DNA of 62,078 bases from Allofournierella sp. (GTDB lineage Bacteria; Bacillota; Clostridia; Oscillospirales; Ruminococcaceae), in contig JAHHRU010000013.1 of the NCBI GenBank assembly GCA_020025635.1, forward strand, positions 1 through 62,078, written 5' to 3'. The translations under genes and the position numbers were made by a program. Positions 32,894 through 41,919 of this stretch are shown here, one piece after another (the stretch's first letter is position 1; every line of letters starts with the position of its first letter). Under the pieces are notes generated by a model, which was not told the origin of the DNA, did no database searches, and saw only the letters and a program-made list of their open reading frames with translations.

Positions 32894-34873
32894 TTATCCA
32901 ATGGACGGCGTGCGGTACAGGAACTTGGCGCAAAGGCCTTCCTGCATGCCGGCCTCAAAGCCGGTGTAGCCCTGGGCTGCATCCAGGCTGTCCTGCAGGG
33001 TGTCCACAGCGTTCTTCAAATCGCCGTTCACCGCGTCTGCCAGCTTCTGGATGCCCTCCCGGTCGAACTTCTCCAGCCCTTCCGACAGGGTGCCTGCGCC
33101 CTCGCTGAGCTTTGTCACACCGTCCACCAAAGCGGGCATGTTCTTCTGCATCTCGCCGGTGCCGTCCTTGAGCTTGCCGGCGCCGTCCTTCAGGGCAGCG
33201 CTGCCCTTTTTCAGTTCGCCTGCGCCGGCCGAGATCTTATCGGCGGCGGCCTTTGCGGTGTCCACACCGCCGGTGTAGCTCACAAGGCCCTGATAGAACT
33301 GGTTGTAGCTGTCCAGGCCGCCCTTGAGTGCGCTGATGGCGCCCGCGCCCTGGTTTGCCTGGTTGATGGCCTCGGTGATCTTGCCCTGCACATCGGGGGA
33401 TGCCATCATCTGCTCAATGAGCTCGGCGGCCTTTTCGCCGGTCTTTGCCTCGATGAGGGCAAGGATGTCCTCCGACTGCATGGTGCTTTCAATGCCCTGC
33501 TCGATCATGGCCTTCACCTCGTCGGAACCCATCTTGGCCTGCAAAGCGGCCTGCAGGGCGGCCTGCTGTTCCGGGGGCAGCTGGGCAAAGGTCTCTTCGC
33601 TGAGCCCCTGGGAAGCAAGGATCATGGCCCAGACCTTGGCCTTTGCCTCTTCGGGGGCCTTTGCGGCCACCTGCTCACGCACGGCGGCCGTAACGCCCGC
33701 ACGGATGTCGTCCATCTTGGCGTTCACACCGGCCGTTACCTGTTCACGGGCCACGGCCTCGGCCTTCTGGCGCACCTCGCCCTCACCCAGGCTGTCAATG
33801 GCGCCGTTCAGCACCTGGGCGTAGTTGTCCCGGGTCAGCTCCGGCAGCTCAAGGCCTGCGGCGGCCAGCTGCTTGTTCGCCTCCCCCAGCAATGTGGCAA
33901 ACACCTGCTCGGCGCCGGCGTTCAGTGCGGCGCTGTTCTGGGAAAGGGTTGTAAGCCCGGTGGAAAGCTGGCCCACACCGCCGGACAGGGTGGCAAGGCC
34001 GTCATCCAGCTTGCCGGCGCCCTCGGAAAGGGCACCTGCACCCTCATTCAGCTTTGTCACGCCCTCCGAAAGGGGGCCGGTCTTTTCCGAAAGGGTGGAA
34101 AGTCCGTCCTTCAGCTTGCCGGAACCCTCGATCAGGGCCGACATGGCATCGGTGAGCTTCTCCACCGAGTCGGTCAGTTCGTCCAGATCGCCGAATTTGT
34201 CCCGGTCCATCTGGTGGAAGGGCTCATCGGTCACCAGGGTCATGGTGTTCATCAGGCGCAGATCCTCCACCCGTGCGGTGATCTCCAAATGGTCCGGCAG
34301 CTCCACCAGGTCGGTGTCCAGCCGGCCGGCAAGGCCCGGGAAGCAGACCCCCAAAACCAGGGTGCGGTCGCCGTCGTCCACCATGCGCCCGCCATCCACC
34401 GTCACCTGAGAGAACACGTCGTTTTCCAGCACAAGGCCGGTAACGGCGGCAAAGGGCACCGGGGTCCTGCCTTCGGCGCCGGTGCGGTTCTCATAATCGT
34501 ACCGGATGGTGAGAAGGCCGCTTTTGCCTTCCAGCTTTTTGGCTTCCATCTCCTGGCCATCCAGCTTGTAGCTCACCTTTATGGAAACGGGCAGCTCCTC
34601 GTTTGCTTTTTTCTTTTTGTATTCCCGGCCCTCTGGGTCCTTCAGGCCCTGGGCCACCACTTTATCCACGCTGCCGTCGCCCTTGGTGAACACATACACC
34701 ATGCCGTCCGGCGCTTTTTCGGTTTCAGCGGCAGTTTTGCGCACCTTTGCTTCGGCGGCGGCGGGGGCGGGGTCTGCCTCATTCTTTGCGGCGCTCACGC
34801 CCACGGTCAGCACCCCTGCCAAAAGGGCGGCTCCGGCCACGGCAGCGGCCGTTCTTTTCCAGTTGAATTTCAT
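32894..34873 (-). CDS. exported helical partner of an MMPL transporter (YhgE/Pip-like)
   Basis: The 659-aa protein has an N-terminal signal or anchor helix (~8-28), a beta-rich N-terminal domain (~55-220), and long helical stretches with heptad-like L-x-x-G-A-x-x-L-x-x-G repeats (~240-310 and ~560-630), typical of YhgE/Pip-like extracytoplasmic partners. The C-terminal transmembrane part of YhgE proteins is absent. GGAGG precedes the ATG, and the gene starts 3 bp after the MMPL stop. The two probably form a surface export complex for lipids or peptides. Confidence 0.75.
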   Translation of the reverse strand: MKFNWKRTAAAVAGAALLAGVLTVGVSAAKNEADPAPAAAEAKVRKTAAETEKAPDGMVYVFTKGDGSVDKVVAQGLKDPEGREYKKKKANEELPVSIKVSYKLDGQEMEAKKLEGKSGLLTIRYDYENRTGAEGRTPVPFAAVTGLVLENDVFSQVTVDGGRMVDDGDRTLVLGVCFPGLAGRLDTDLVELPDHLEITARVEDLRLMNTMTLVTDEPFHQMDRDKFGDLDELTDSVEKLTDAMSALIEGSGKLKDGLSTLSEKTGPLSEGVTKLNEGAGALSEGAGKLDDGLATLSGGVGQLSTGLTTLSQNSAALNAGAEQVFATLLGEANKQLAAAGLELPELTRDNYAQVLNGAIDSLGEGEVRQKAEAVAREQVTAGVNAKMDDIRAGVTAAVREQVAAKAPEEAKAKVWAMILASQGLSEETFAQLPPEQQAALQAALQAKMGSDEVKAMIEQGIESTMQSEDILALIEAKTGEKAAELIEQMMASPDVQGKITEAINQANQGAGAISALKGGLDSYNQFYQGLVSYTGGVDTAKAAADKISAGAGELKKGSAALKDGAGKLKDGTGEMQKNMPALVDGVTKLSEGAGTLSEGLEKFDREGIQKLADAVNGDLKNAVDTLQDSLDAAQGYTGFEAGMQEGLCAKFLYRTPSIG

Positions 34874-34876
34874 GGT

Positions 34877-36967
34877 TCAAACCTCCGTCATCGTTTGCTT
34901 GTAGATCTGTCTCATACCGGCGGTGGTGGCGCAGATGGCCCTGTCACACAAAAGCAGCAGTGCCGGCAGCATGAACACCACGCACACCACGCTGATCGCA
35001 GCGCCCCGGGCCATCAGCATGCACATGGAGCTGATGATGTCGATGTCCGAATAAACAGCCACGCCGAAGGTGGCGGCAAACAGGCCGGCGCCGCTCACGA
35101 TGATGGAGGGCACCGAGGCCGCCAGGGCGGTGATGACTGCGCCCTTCTTGTTCCGGCCGGCAATGCGTTCGGATTTATAGCGGGTGGTCATCAAAATGGC
35201 GTAGTCCACCGTTGCGCCCAGCTGGATGGTGCTGATGCAGATGGGGGCAATGAAGGGCAGCGACTGGCCCAGATAATGGGCAAGCCCCAGGTTCATGAAG
35301 ATGGCAAGCTCGATGACCGCGATCAAAATGAAGGGCAGCAGGCCGCTCTTCTGCACCAGGGCAATGATCACGAAAATGGCAAGGATGGAAACTGCGTTCA
35401 CCACCTTGAAGTCCCGGTCGGTGGTCTCGATCATATCCTTCATGCAGGGCGCTTCGCCAATGAGCATGCCGGTGGGGTCATAGTCCTTCAAAATGCGGTT
35501 GATCTGGCCCACCTGGGCATTCACCGCATCGCTGGCCACATCGTATTCCGAGTTGATGAGAAGCAGTTCCCAGTTTTCGCTCTGGGCAAGCTCCAAAATG
35601 CGGTCGGGCAGCATCTCCTTGGGCACCCGGCTGCCCAGAACGCTTTCCAGCCCCAGCACGAACGAAACGCCGTCCACATCCTCCATCTCGTTTATCATGG
35701 CCCGCACGTTCTGCTGGCCCAGGTCCGCATCCACCAGCAGCATGTGGGTGGACGCAACGCCGAATTCCTGCGAAAGCTTTTCCTGGGCGATCACATATTC
35801 CATGTCCTTGGGCAGGCACTGGCCCATGTCGTAGTAAACTTCCCTGTTGGTGCGGCTGTAACCCCAGCAGGCGGGGATCACCAGCAGCAAAGCCACCAGC
35901 AGAATGGGCACCTTGCCCTTGGCCACCCCGCCGGAAAATCCGGTCATATCGCCGATGAGCGGCCGGTGGCGGGTCTTTTGCAGCCAGCGGTCAAACACCA
36001 AAATCATGGCGGGCAGCACGGTCACACAGCCGGCCACACCGAACAGAACGCCCTTTGCCATCACCAGGCCCAGGTCCTTGCCCAGGGTAAAGGTCATGAA
36101 GCACAGGGCCGCAAAGCCGGCCACGGTGGTAATGGAGCTTCCGATCACCGAGGTGAGCGTTTCGCTGATGGCCTTGGCCATGGCCTCGTTGTTGTCGTCC
36201 ATCTTCTTTTTCTGCTCGTTGTAGCTGTGCCACAAAAAGATGGAATAGTCCATGGTAACGGCCAGCTGCAAAACCGCCGAAAGGGCTTTTGTAATGTAAG
36301 AAATTTCGCCGAAGAAAATGTTGGTGCCAAGGTTCAGCAAGATCATCATGCCGATGGATGCCAAAAACACAAAGGGCACCAGCCAGCTGTCCAGAAACAG
36401 CACCATGGCGGCGCTGGCGCACAGCACCGCAAGGCCCACATAAACCGGCTCTTCCTTTTCGCACAGGTCCTTAAGGTCGGTCACCAAAGCGGACATACCG
36501 GCGGTAAAGCAGCTTTTGCCCGCCGCCGCGCGGATCTGGCGGATGGCGTCCATGGTCACATCGGCAGAGGTGGCCGAGTCAAAGAAAATGGCCATCAGCG
36601 TGGCGTCGCCCGCGTTGAAGGCATCGTACAGCTTCTGGGGCAAAAGCTCCATGGGCACCGAAACATCCGCCAACGTGTCGTACCACAAAACGGTCTCCAC
36701 ATGGTCGATGCCCCGGATGGTCTGGGCCAGCCGCTGGGTCTCGTCGGGGGGCAGGTCCTCCACCACCAAAAAAGAAAACGCACCTTTGCCGAATTCATCC
36801 AAAAGGATGTCCTGCCCGGCCACCGTGTCCATATCGGCGGGCAGATAATCCAGCATATCGTAGTTGATCCGGGTGCCAGCCATTCCCAAAAAGGCGGGGA
36901 TCATCAAAATCAGCGCCAAAATCAGAATGGGCACACGGAATTTTACCACTGCTCTTGAAAAAGCCAT
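34877..36967 (-). CDS. MMPL/RND-family transporter
   Basis: The 696-aa protein has two repeats, each with one helix, an extracellular loop and five helices. The conserved proton-relay motifs are TMDYSIFLWHSYNE (first half) and TVDYAILMTTRY (second half). Gram-positive MMPL proteins export lipids, peptides or drugs. AAGGAGAG precedes the ATG. It is the first gene of a two-gene operon with the helical partner. Upstream lie a TATACT box and two 29-bp direct repeats that may be regulatory. Confidence 0.92.
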   Translation of the reverse strand: MAFSRAVVKFRVPILILALILMIPAFLGMAGTRINYDMLDYLPADMDTVAGQDILLDEFGKGAFSFLVVEDLPPDETQRLAQTIRGIDHVETVLWYDTLADVSVPMELLPQKLYDAFNAGDATLMAIFFDSATSADVTMDAIRQIRAAAGKSCFTAGMSALVTDLKDLCEKEEPVYVGLAVLCASAAMVLFLDSWLVPFVFLASIGMMILLNLGTNIFFGEISYITKALSAVLQLAVTMDYSIFLWHSYNEQKKKMDDNNEAMAKAISETLTSVIGSSITTVAGFAALCFMTFTLGKDLGLVMAKGVLFGVAGCVTVLPAMILVFDRWLQKTRHRPLIGDMTGFSGGVAKGKVPILLVALLLVIPACWGYSRTNREVYYDMGQCLPKDMEYVIAQEKLSQEFGVASTHMLLVDADLGQQNVRAMINEMEDVDGVSFVLGLESVLGSRVPKEMLPDRILELAQSENWELLLINSEYDVASDAVNAQVGQINRILKDYDPTGMLIGEAPCMKDMIETTDRDFKVVNAVSILAIFVIIALVQKSGLLPFILIAVIELAIFMNLGLAHYLGQSLPFIAPICISTIQLGATVDYAILMTTRYKSERIAGRNKKGAVITALAASVPSIIVSGAGLFAATFGVAVYSDIDIISSMCMLMARGAAISVVCVVFMLPALLLLCDRAICATTAGMRQIYKQTMTEV

Positions 36968-37039
36968 TCTATCTCTCCTTCGTTTACGGCAAGGCCGGTC
37001 TCAAGTTGCAGTATACCGCGCATCCCCCTTTGCCGTACA

Positions 37040-37096
37040 CCGACAAAGCCCCCGGCCTATCCAAATTCCCGACAAACCCCCCGGCTTATCCAAAAT
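37040..37096 (-). repeat. two 29-bp direct repeats upstream of the MMPL operon
   Basis: CCGACAAAGCCCCCGGCCTAT... (37040-37066) and its variant CCGACAAACCCCCCGGCTTAT... (37069-37096) are 29 bp apart, with a further decayed unit near 37098-37125. They lie ahead of the minus-strand TATACT box (around 37011) and are a candidate operator. Repressor genes of TetR type are not seen nearby. Confidence 0.65.
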
Positions 37097-37130
37097 CCAG
37101 ACACATCGGCCCGCCTGTCAAAAAGGCACA

Positions 37131-37171
37131 AAAAAGCGCCGCCCTTTTTTTGCAAAAGAGCGGCGCTTTTT
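37131..37171. terminator. bidirectional-shaped terminator after the amino-acid ABC operon
   Basis: AAAAAGCGCCGC (37131-37142) pairs with GCGGCGCTTTTT (37160-37171). It ends the minus-strand amino-acid transporter operon. Confidence 0.88.
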
Positions 37172-37190
37172 GTTTTGATTTTTGTTTTTA

Positions 37191-37928
37191 TTACAGCACC
37201 TTTGCCAGAAATTCCTTCAGGCGGGGGTCATGGGGGTCGTCGAACAGCTCATGGCTGGGCCGGTCCTCCTTCACGATGCCCTCGTCCATGAACAGCACCC
37301 GGTTGGCAACCTCCCGGGCAAAGCCCATCTCGTGGGTCACCACCACCATGGTCATGCCGGACTGGGCCAGCCCCTTCATCACGTCCAGCACCTCGCCCAC
37401 CATCTCCGGGTCCAAAGCGGAGGTGGGCTCGTCAAACAGCATCACATCCGGCTGCATGGCCAGCGCCCGCACAATGGCAACCCGCTGCTTCTGGCCGCCG
37501 GAAAGCTGGGCCGGGAAATTTTCAGCCTTGTCGGCAAGGCCCACCCGGGCCAGCAGCTCCATGGCCATCTTCTCGGCCTGGGCCGGGTCCATGCCCTTGA
37601 TCTTCACCGGGGCGGCGGTGATGTTTTTCAGAATGGTCATGTTGTTGAACAGGTTGAACTGCTGGAACACCATGCCGATGCGCTGGCGGTGCTTGTCCAG
37701 GTTCACCTTTTTGTCGGAAATATCCACGCCCTCAAACAGAACACGGCCGCCGGTGGGCTTTTCCAGCAGGTTGAGGCAGCGCAGAAGGGTGGATTTGCCC
37801 GAGCCGGAAGGCCCGATGATGGCAATGACCTCGCCCTTTTTCACGGTGGCGTTGATGTTTTTCAGCACTTCCAGGTGGCCGAACTTCTTCTGGAGGCCTT
37901 CCACCTTCAAGATCTCGTTATTTTCCAT
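37191..37928 (-). CDS. amino-acid ABC transporter ATP-binding protein (GlnQ type)
   Basis: The 245-aa polar amino-acid ATPase has Walker A GPSGSGKST (~38-46), Q loop (FQQFNLF), signature LSGGQKQR, Walker B VMLFDEP and the H-loop VTHEMGFA. It belongs to the His/Gln/Glu family. It overlaps the permease gene by 11 bp, so translation is coupled. It powers uptake with the permease and binding protein encoded upstream on the minus strand. Confidence 0.95.
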   Translation of the reverse strand: MENNEILKVEGLQKKFGHLEVLKNINATVKKGEVIAIIGPSGSGKSTLLRCLNLLEKPTGGRVLFEGVDISDKKVNLDKHRQRIGMVFQQFNLFNNMTILKNITAAPVKIKGMDPAQAEKMAMELLARVGLADKAENFPAQLSGGQKQRVAIVRALAMQPDVMLFDEPTSALDPEMVGEVLDVMKGLAQSGMTMVVVTHEMGFAREVANRVLFMDEGIVKEDRPSHELFDDPHDPRLKEFLAKVL

Positions 37929-38652
37929 GAGACATTCTCCTTTCGGCCAGCGCCACCAGGCGGGAGGTGATAAAGGTCAGCACAAAGTAGATGAGGGCCG
38001 CTATGGTAAGGGCCTCCAGGTTTTTCCAGGTGTTGGAGATCACGCCGTTGGTGCGGTACATCAGGTCGGCCACGCCAATAACCGAAACGATGGAGGATTC
38101 CTTGATCATGGTCACGAACTCGTTGCCCAAAGCCGGCAGGATGTTCTTCACCGCCTGGGGCAGCACCACCATGCGCAAAGTCTGGCTGCGGGTAAAGCCC
38201 AGGCTGCGGGCGGCCTCGGTCTGGCCCGCATCCACCGCCTGGATGCCCGAGCGGATGATCTCGGCCACATAGGCGCCGGAGTTGATGGCCATGGCAATGA
38301 TGCCGGCCATGAACCGGTCGGAATCCGGTATGAACGGGATCGCCGGGAACACGATGCCCGCCATGGGCAGGCCGAAATGCAGGAACATCAGCTGCACCAG
38401 CAGCGGAGTGCCTCGGATGAACTCGATATAGGCATTTGCGAACCAGCGCAGCGGGGGCACGGGGCCCATGCGCATCACAGCCAGCAGCATACCCAGCAAA
38501 GTGCCCAGCACAACGGTGAACAGTGCCAGGATCAGGGTGTTGCGGGTGCCCTCCAAAAACAGGGGCCAGTACCGGCTCACCAGCTTGCCCATGGTGGCAA
38601 AGAAGGTGACAAGGGGCTCAAAAAATTGGTAGATCGGGTTCAAAACGATCAT
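37918..38652 (-). CDS. amino-acid ABC transporter permease (His/Glu/Gln/Arg/opine family)
   Basis: The 244-aa protein has five or so membrane segments, with the family regions YIEFIRGTPLLVQLMFLHFG (~92-111) and the EAA-type loop around QTEAARSLGFTRSQTLR. It is the sole permease, so it should act as a homodimer. The gene overlaps the ATPase gene. A stem-loop (38693-38737) separates it from the binding-protein gene. Confidence 0.95.
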   Translation of the reverse strand: MIVLNPIYQFFEPLVTFFATMGKLVSRYWPLFLEGTRNTLILALFTVVLGTLLGMLLAVMRMGPVPPLRWFANAYIEFIRGTPLLVQLMFLHFGLPMAGIVFPAIPFIPDSDRFMAGIIAMAINSGAYVAEIIRSGIQAVDAGQTEAARSLGFTRSQTLRMVVLPQAVKNILPALGNEFVTMIKESSIVSVIGVADLMYRTNGVISNTWKNLEALTIAALIYFVLTFITSRLVALAERRMSHGK

Positions 38653-38692
38653 TCCTCAGTTCTCCTTTCGCTCTTTTACAAAACACCGCGAA

Positions 38693-38757
38693 GGCAGAGG
38701 TGCCGAAAGTCTCCCTCTAGGCTTTCGGCCCTCTGCCCGCTCTTCTCAAATATTATA
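38693..38757 (-). other. stem-loop between binding-protein and permease genes, with possible internal promoter
   Basis: GGCAGAGG-x-GCCGAAAG (38693-38709) pairs with CTTTCGGcCCTCTGCC (38722-38737), a strong stem without a T-run. It likely protects the binding-protein mRNA. On the minus strand TATAAT (38752-38757) upstream could be a weak internal promoter for the permease and ATPase, lacking a good -35. Confidence 0.6.
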
Positions 38758-38878
38758 CACGATTTTTGGGGGGCTGTGTGCCATTTTCAAACATTTCCCC
38801 CGGTCTTTCGGTAAAGATCCTCTCATTCTGCCGCTTTTTGCGGCCGCCGGATGCTTTTTTCCCTTTTTGCAAAGGAAC

Positions 38879-39733
38879 TTACAGGCCCATCTCCTTGGAC
38901 TGGGCAACGGCCTTGTCGTAAGCGGCGTCAAAGCCCTTGTCGCCTTCCACGGCGGCGATCACGGCGTTCACCAGCTCCAGCAGGTCCTCGTGGCCCTTCT
39001 GCACCACAGCAGCCTCACCGGCGTTCATGGTGCCTTCGGGGAAGTCGAAGTTTGCAATGGCCAGCTTGTCGTTGCCGGAAACCATGTTCTCAGCGGCAGC
39101 GGCATCGGTGAGCAGCGCATCGATCTTGCCGGAAGCAACTTCCATTGCAACGCTGGGCCATTTGTCCAGCTCGAACAGCTCAGACTCGGTGAGAACGCCC
39201 TTGATCAGCTCCGACTGCACGGTGCCCAGCTGAGCGCCCACGGTCAGGCCTGCCAGGTCCTCCATGGAAGCGAATTTGTCCTCGCTGCCCTTGGCAACCA
39301 CCAGCTTCTGGGCGCTGGCGATGTAAGAGTCGGAGAAGTCCACCTCTTCGGCACGTTCGCCGGTGTAGGTGATGGCCGCAATGCCGATGTCGGCCTGGCC
39401 TGCCTTGATGGAAGGAACGATGCCGTCAAAGGCCATGTCCACCACCTTGAGCTTCACGCCCATTGCAGCGGCGATCTGGTTTGCCAGCCACATGTCGCAG
39501 CCCAGGAAGTTGCCCTTGGCATCGGTGAATTCAAACGGAGCGTACTGGGCTTCGGTGGCAACCACCAGCTCACCCTTTGCCTTGATGGCGTCGATGGTCT
39601 CGCCGGTGTACTGCTGATAATCCTCAGCCTTCACAATGATCTCGTGGGTGGGCTCTGCGTTTGCGGCGCCGCCGCATCCAACCAAAGAAACTGCCATCAG
39701 TGCACTCAGTGCAATGCTCATTAATTTTTTCAT
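38879..39733 (-). CDS. amino-acid-binding lipoprotein of the ABC transporter
   Basis: The 284-aa precursor has a lipobox (V-S-L-V-G-C, Cys ~20) and a periplasmic-binding-protein-3 fold (ELVVATEAQYAPFEFTDAKG, then GCDMWLANQIAAAMG). It captures a polar amino acid. CAGGAGGA precedes the ATG. It is the first gene of the operon, driven by the promoter at 39815-39842. Confidence 0.95.
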   Translation of the reverse strand: MKKLMSIALSALMAVSLVGCGGAANAEPTHEIIVKAEDYQQYTGETIDAIKAKGELVVATEAQYAPFEFTDAKGNFLGCDMWLANQIAAAMGVKLKVVDMAFDGIVPSIKAGQADIGIAAITYTGERAEEVDFSDSYIASAQKLVVAKGSEDKFASMEDLAGLTVGAQLGTVQSELIKGVLTESELFELDKWPSVAMEVASGKIDALLTDAAAAENMVSGNDKLAIANFDFPEGTMNAGEAAVVQKGHEDLLELVNAVIAAVEGDKGFDAAYDKAVAQSKEMGL

Positions 39734-39814
39734 GCTGTTTTCCTCCTGTCAGCGGGGCGGGGTGCTGTTTCCTGCCCTCGCTGTTTTGTTGTGTGTTTTG
39801 TGTCTGTGTTTTTT

Positions 39815-39842
39815 ATTATACACATCCGGCCAGGGAATGCAA
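39815..39842 (-). promoter_or_regulatory. promoter of the amino-acid ABC operon
   Basis: On the minus strand TTGCAT (39837-39842) and TATAAT (39815-39820) are 16 bp apart. The 366-bp gap up to 40100 otherwise holds AT-rich DNA and the divergent promoter at 40021. Confidence 0.75.
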
Positions 39843-40020
39843 GCCTTTTTTGAAAATTTATTCATGATTTTTTGAAATTATTGCATTTTATCCCTTTTTT
39901 AGCTTGTTTATGCGGTTTTACTTGCATATTTCCTGTATATTCATGCATATATGCAGTTCTCCCCCTGTTACAAAGCCCGGCCTTTGCCCCAGAATTAGAC
40001 AGCTTTTCACCTTTGCCGGG

Positions 40021-40049
40021 TTGTAGCCGGCGCTTTGGCGGCTTATAAT
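40021..40049 (+). promoter_or_regulatory. promoter of the alpha/beta hydrolase gene
   Basis: TTGTAG (40021-40026) and TATAAT (40044-40049) are 17 bp apart. Confidence 0.7.
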
Positions 40050-40099
40050 AAGGGCATAAACAACAAAATCCAGGCGCCAAGCGCAGAAAGGGCATGACC

Positions 40100-41023
40100 A
40101 TGAATATCCTCACGCAAGAATGGACCCGTCCCGCACAAAGCGGCGAAGGCCGGATCTTCTCCCGTCTGTGGGCTCCCGAAGAGCCCCGCGCTATTTTGAT
40201 GATCGCCCACGGCATGGCCGAGCACTCGGCCCGTTACGATGCCTTTGCCCGTCACCTGGCTTCACAGGGCTTTGTGGTGTGCATGAACGACCATGCGGGC
40301 CACGGCAAATCGGACGGCACCCGGGGCTTTTTTGCCGAAAAGGACGGCTGGCAGTGTGTGGTGCGGGATCTGCGCGCCCTTCTTTTAGAGGTAAAGGAAA
40401 AATACCCGGGGCTGCCCGTGTGCATGATGGGCCACTCCATGGGCAGCTTCCTCACCCGGGAATACATCACCCATTGGGGCGGCGAGCTTTCGGCCTGTGT
40501 TATCTGCGGCACCATGGGCAAAAACCCGGCCCTTGCGGGCGGCCTTGCCCTGGCAAAGCTCCAGTGCCGCATCAAAGGCCCCAAAAGCCCGGGAAAGCTT
40601 CTGGACAAAATGTCCACCGGCGGCTTTTACAAAAAGATCCCGAATGCGGTGAACGAGTTCGCCTGGCTTTCGGCAGACCCCCAGAACTGCGAGATGTATA
40701 AAAACGATCCCCTCTGCGGCTTTCTGTTCACCGCCTCGGCCTTCCGGGATATGTTCGGCGGGGTGCAGGCGGTCACCGGCCTTGAATGGGCCCGGGATGT
40801 GCCCAAAAACCTGCCGGTGCTGGTGGTTGCCGGCAGCGAGGACCCGGTGGGCGCAAACGGCAAAGGCCCTGCAGAGGTTGCCGGCTGGCTGCGGGAAGCC
40901 GGCCTTGGGGATGTGACCCTGAAGCTTTACGACGGCATGCGCCACGAGATCCTGAACGAAATCGGCAAAGAGACCGTTTTTGAGGATATCTCCCGCTGGC
41001 TGTGCGAAAGCCTGCCCGGCTGA
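40100..41023 (+). CDS. alpha/beta hydrolase, monoacylglycerol-lipase-like
   Basis: The 307-aa protein has the serine-hydrolase fold: HG oxyanion motif (IAHGMAEHSARY, ~34-45), nucleophile elbow GHSMGS (~111-116), acid D in VVAGSEDPVG and the catalytic H near MRHEILNE. This matches the lysophospholipase/monoacylglycerol lipase group (no signal peptide, cytoplasmic). The start at 40100 is seven bases after AAAGGG; the ATG at 40094 is too close to it. It is followed by the YcxB-like gene, which probably shares its transcript. Confidence 0.88.
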   Translation: MNILTQEWTRPAQSGEGRIFSRLWAPEEPRAILMIAHGMAEHSARYDAFARHLASQGFVVCMNDHAGHGKSDGTRGFFAEKDGWQCVVRDLRALLLEVKEKYPGLPVCMMGHSMGSFLTREYITHWGGELSACVICGTMGKNPALAGGLALAKLQCRIKGPKSPGKLLDKMSTGGFYKKIPNAVNEFAWLSADPQNCEMYKNDPLCGFLFTASAFRDMFGGVQAVTGLEWARDVPKNLPVLVVAGSEDPVGANGKGPAEVAGWLREAGLGDVTLKLYDGMRHEILNEIGKETVFEDISRWLCESLPG

Positions 41024-41074
41024 AAGCCCGCCGGGCGTTTTTGAAAAGAACATAAAAAGGAAAGGAGCCCCCCT

Positions 41075-41566
41075 ATGGAGCACTTCACAAGTCAGTTTGC
41101 GTATACCGATCAGATCATCGAGGAAAGCACCCGGTTTTACTTCCGCCGCAGGATGCGCATCCCCGCCATCCTTCTTTTGATCGTCTTTGTTGTGCAGATC
41201 CTTCCCCTCCTGGCCAGCCGAACCCCCAGCAGCATCGTGGCCATCCTGCTGGTGCTGGCCGCTTTCGTAATGGGCATGCTCAAGGAAAAGTCCCTGATCA
41301 AAACCGAAAAGCAGCGTCTTGCGGTGCTCTATTCGGACGAACAGCCCATCATGACGGTAACGGTGGGCGAAGATATCACCCTGGAAAGCGATGATTCCAC
41401 CCGAAGCATCGACTTTTCCCACATCCGGTATGTGGGCGAAAACAGCTCCTTCATCATCGTGCTTTTGAAAGGCGCCATGTTCATCCCCCTGAAAAAGGAC
41501 AGCTTCATAGAGGGCACCCCCGAGGAATGCTTTGCCTACCTGAAAGCAAAGTCCCGCAGAAAATAA
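41075..41566 (+). CDS. YcxB-like membrane protein
   Basis: The 163-aa protein has an N-terminal strand segment, two adjacent membrane helices (~29-46 and ~54-68), and a C-terminal beta-rich domain (SIDFSHIRYVGENSSFIIV... SFIEGTPEECFAYL), the pattern of YcxB-like proteins related to PH-type domains. Function unknown. AAAGGAG precedes the ATG. The gene follows the hydrolase at 51 bp. Its terminator region has been split by element copy 4. Confidence 0.72.
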   Translation: MEHFTSQFAYTDQIIEESTRFYFRRRMRIPAILLLIVFVVQILPLLASRTPSSIVAILLVLAAFVMGMLKEKSLIKTEKQRLAVLYSDEQPIMTVTVGEDITLESDDSTRSIDFSHIRYVGENSSFIIVLLKGAMFIPLKKDSFIEGTPEECFAYLKAKSRRK

Positions 41567-41607
41567 GGCGTCCGCGCTTTTTTGCGGCCCTTCAAAAAAA
41601 GAAAAAC

Positions 41608-41636
41608 AGCCGTGCAGAAAAAACTTCTGCACGGCT
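41608..41636. repeat. left copy of hairpin flanking element copy 4
   Basis: AGCCGTGCAGAA...TTCTGCACGGCT recurs at 41884-41913 with one extra loop base. See the finding on terminator duplication. Confidence 0.88.
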
Positions 41637-41638
41637 CA

Positions 41639-41881
41639 GCTTGTAGATAAACCCCCAATTCGGAAATAGGGATGAAATAAAATACGTTCTCATTCACGGG
41701 CATGTACCGGGAATGAGAACACCCTGACAGAAAAAAGGCCCTGTTTTGTGTGCGCAGTGCGCAAAACAGGGCCTTTTTTCGCCGGAAAGGAGTACTGAGG
41801 GAAACCGGGAAGCAGCTTTTGCGCTGTGCGCAAAATGTGCGCCCGGTGTCCTTCAGAGGCTGTCGAACTTTTTCGACAGCC
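41639..41881 (+). repeat. intergenic repeat element, copy 4 (full, 243 bp)
   Basis: Full copy, nearly identical to copies 2 and 3, with one extra C in the ACCCCC run near the left end. All four stems are intact. It lies between the convergent YcxB-like and RelA/SpoT-domain genes. Confidence 0.95.
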
Positions 41882-41883
41882 TG

Positions 41884-41919
41884 AGCCGTGCAGAAAAAAC
41901 CTTCTGCACGGCTGTTTTT
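41884..41919. terminator. terminator hairpin right of element copy 4
   Basis: AGCCGTGCAGAA...TTCTGCACGGCT with TTTTTT on the plus side and an A-run on the left; serves the minus-strand RelA/SpoT-domain gene or both. Confidence 0.85.

Noticed and set aside
34214..36958. 914-codon plus-strand frame opposite the MMPL operon
   Set aside because: Antisense to two well-supported genes; His- and Gly-rich composition is typical of a GC-rich shadow frame.
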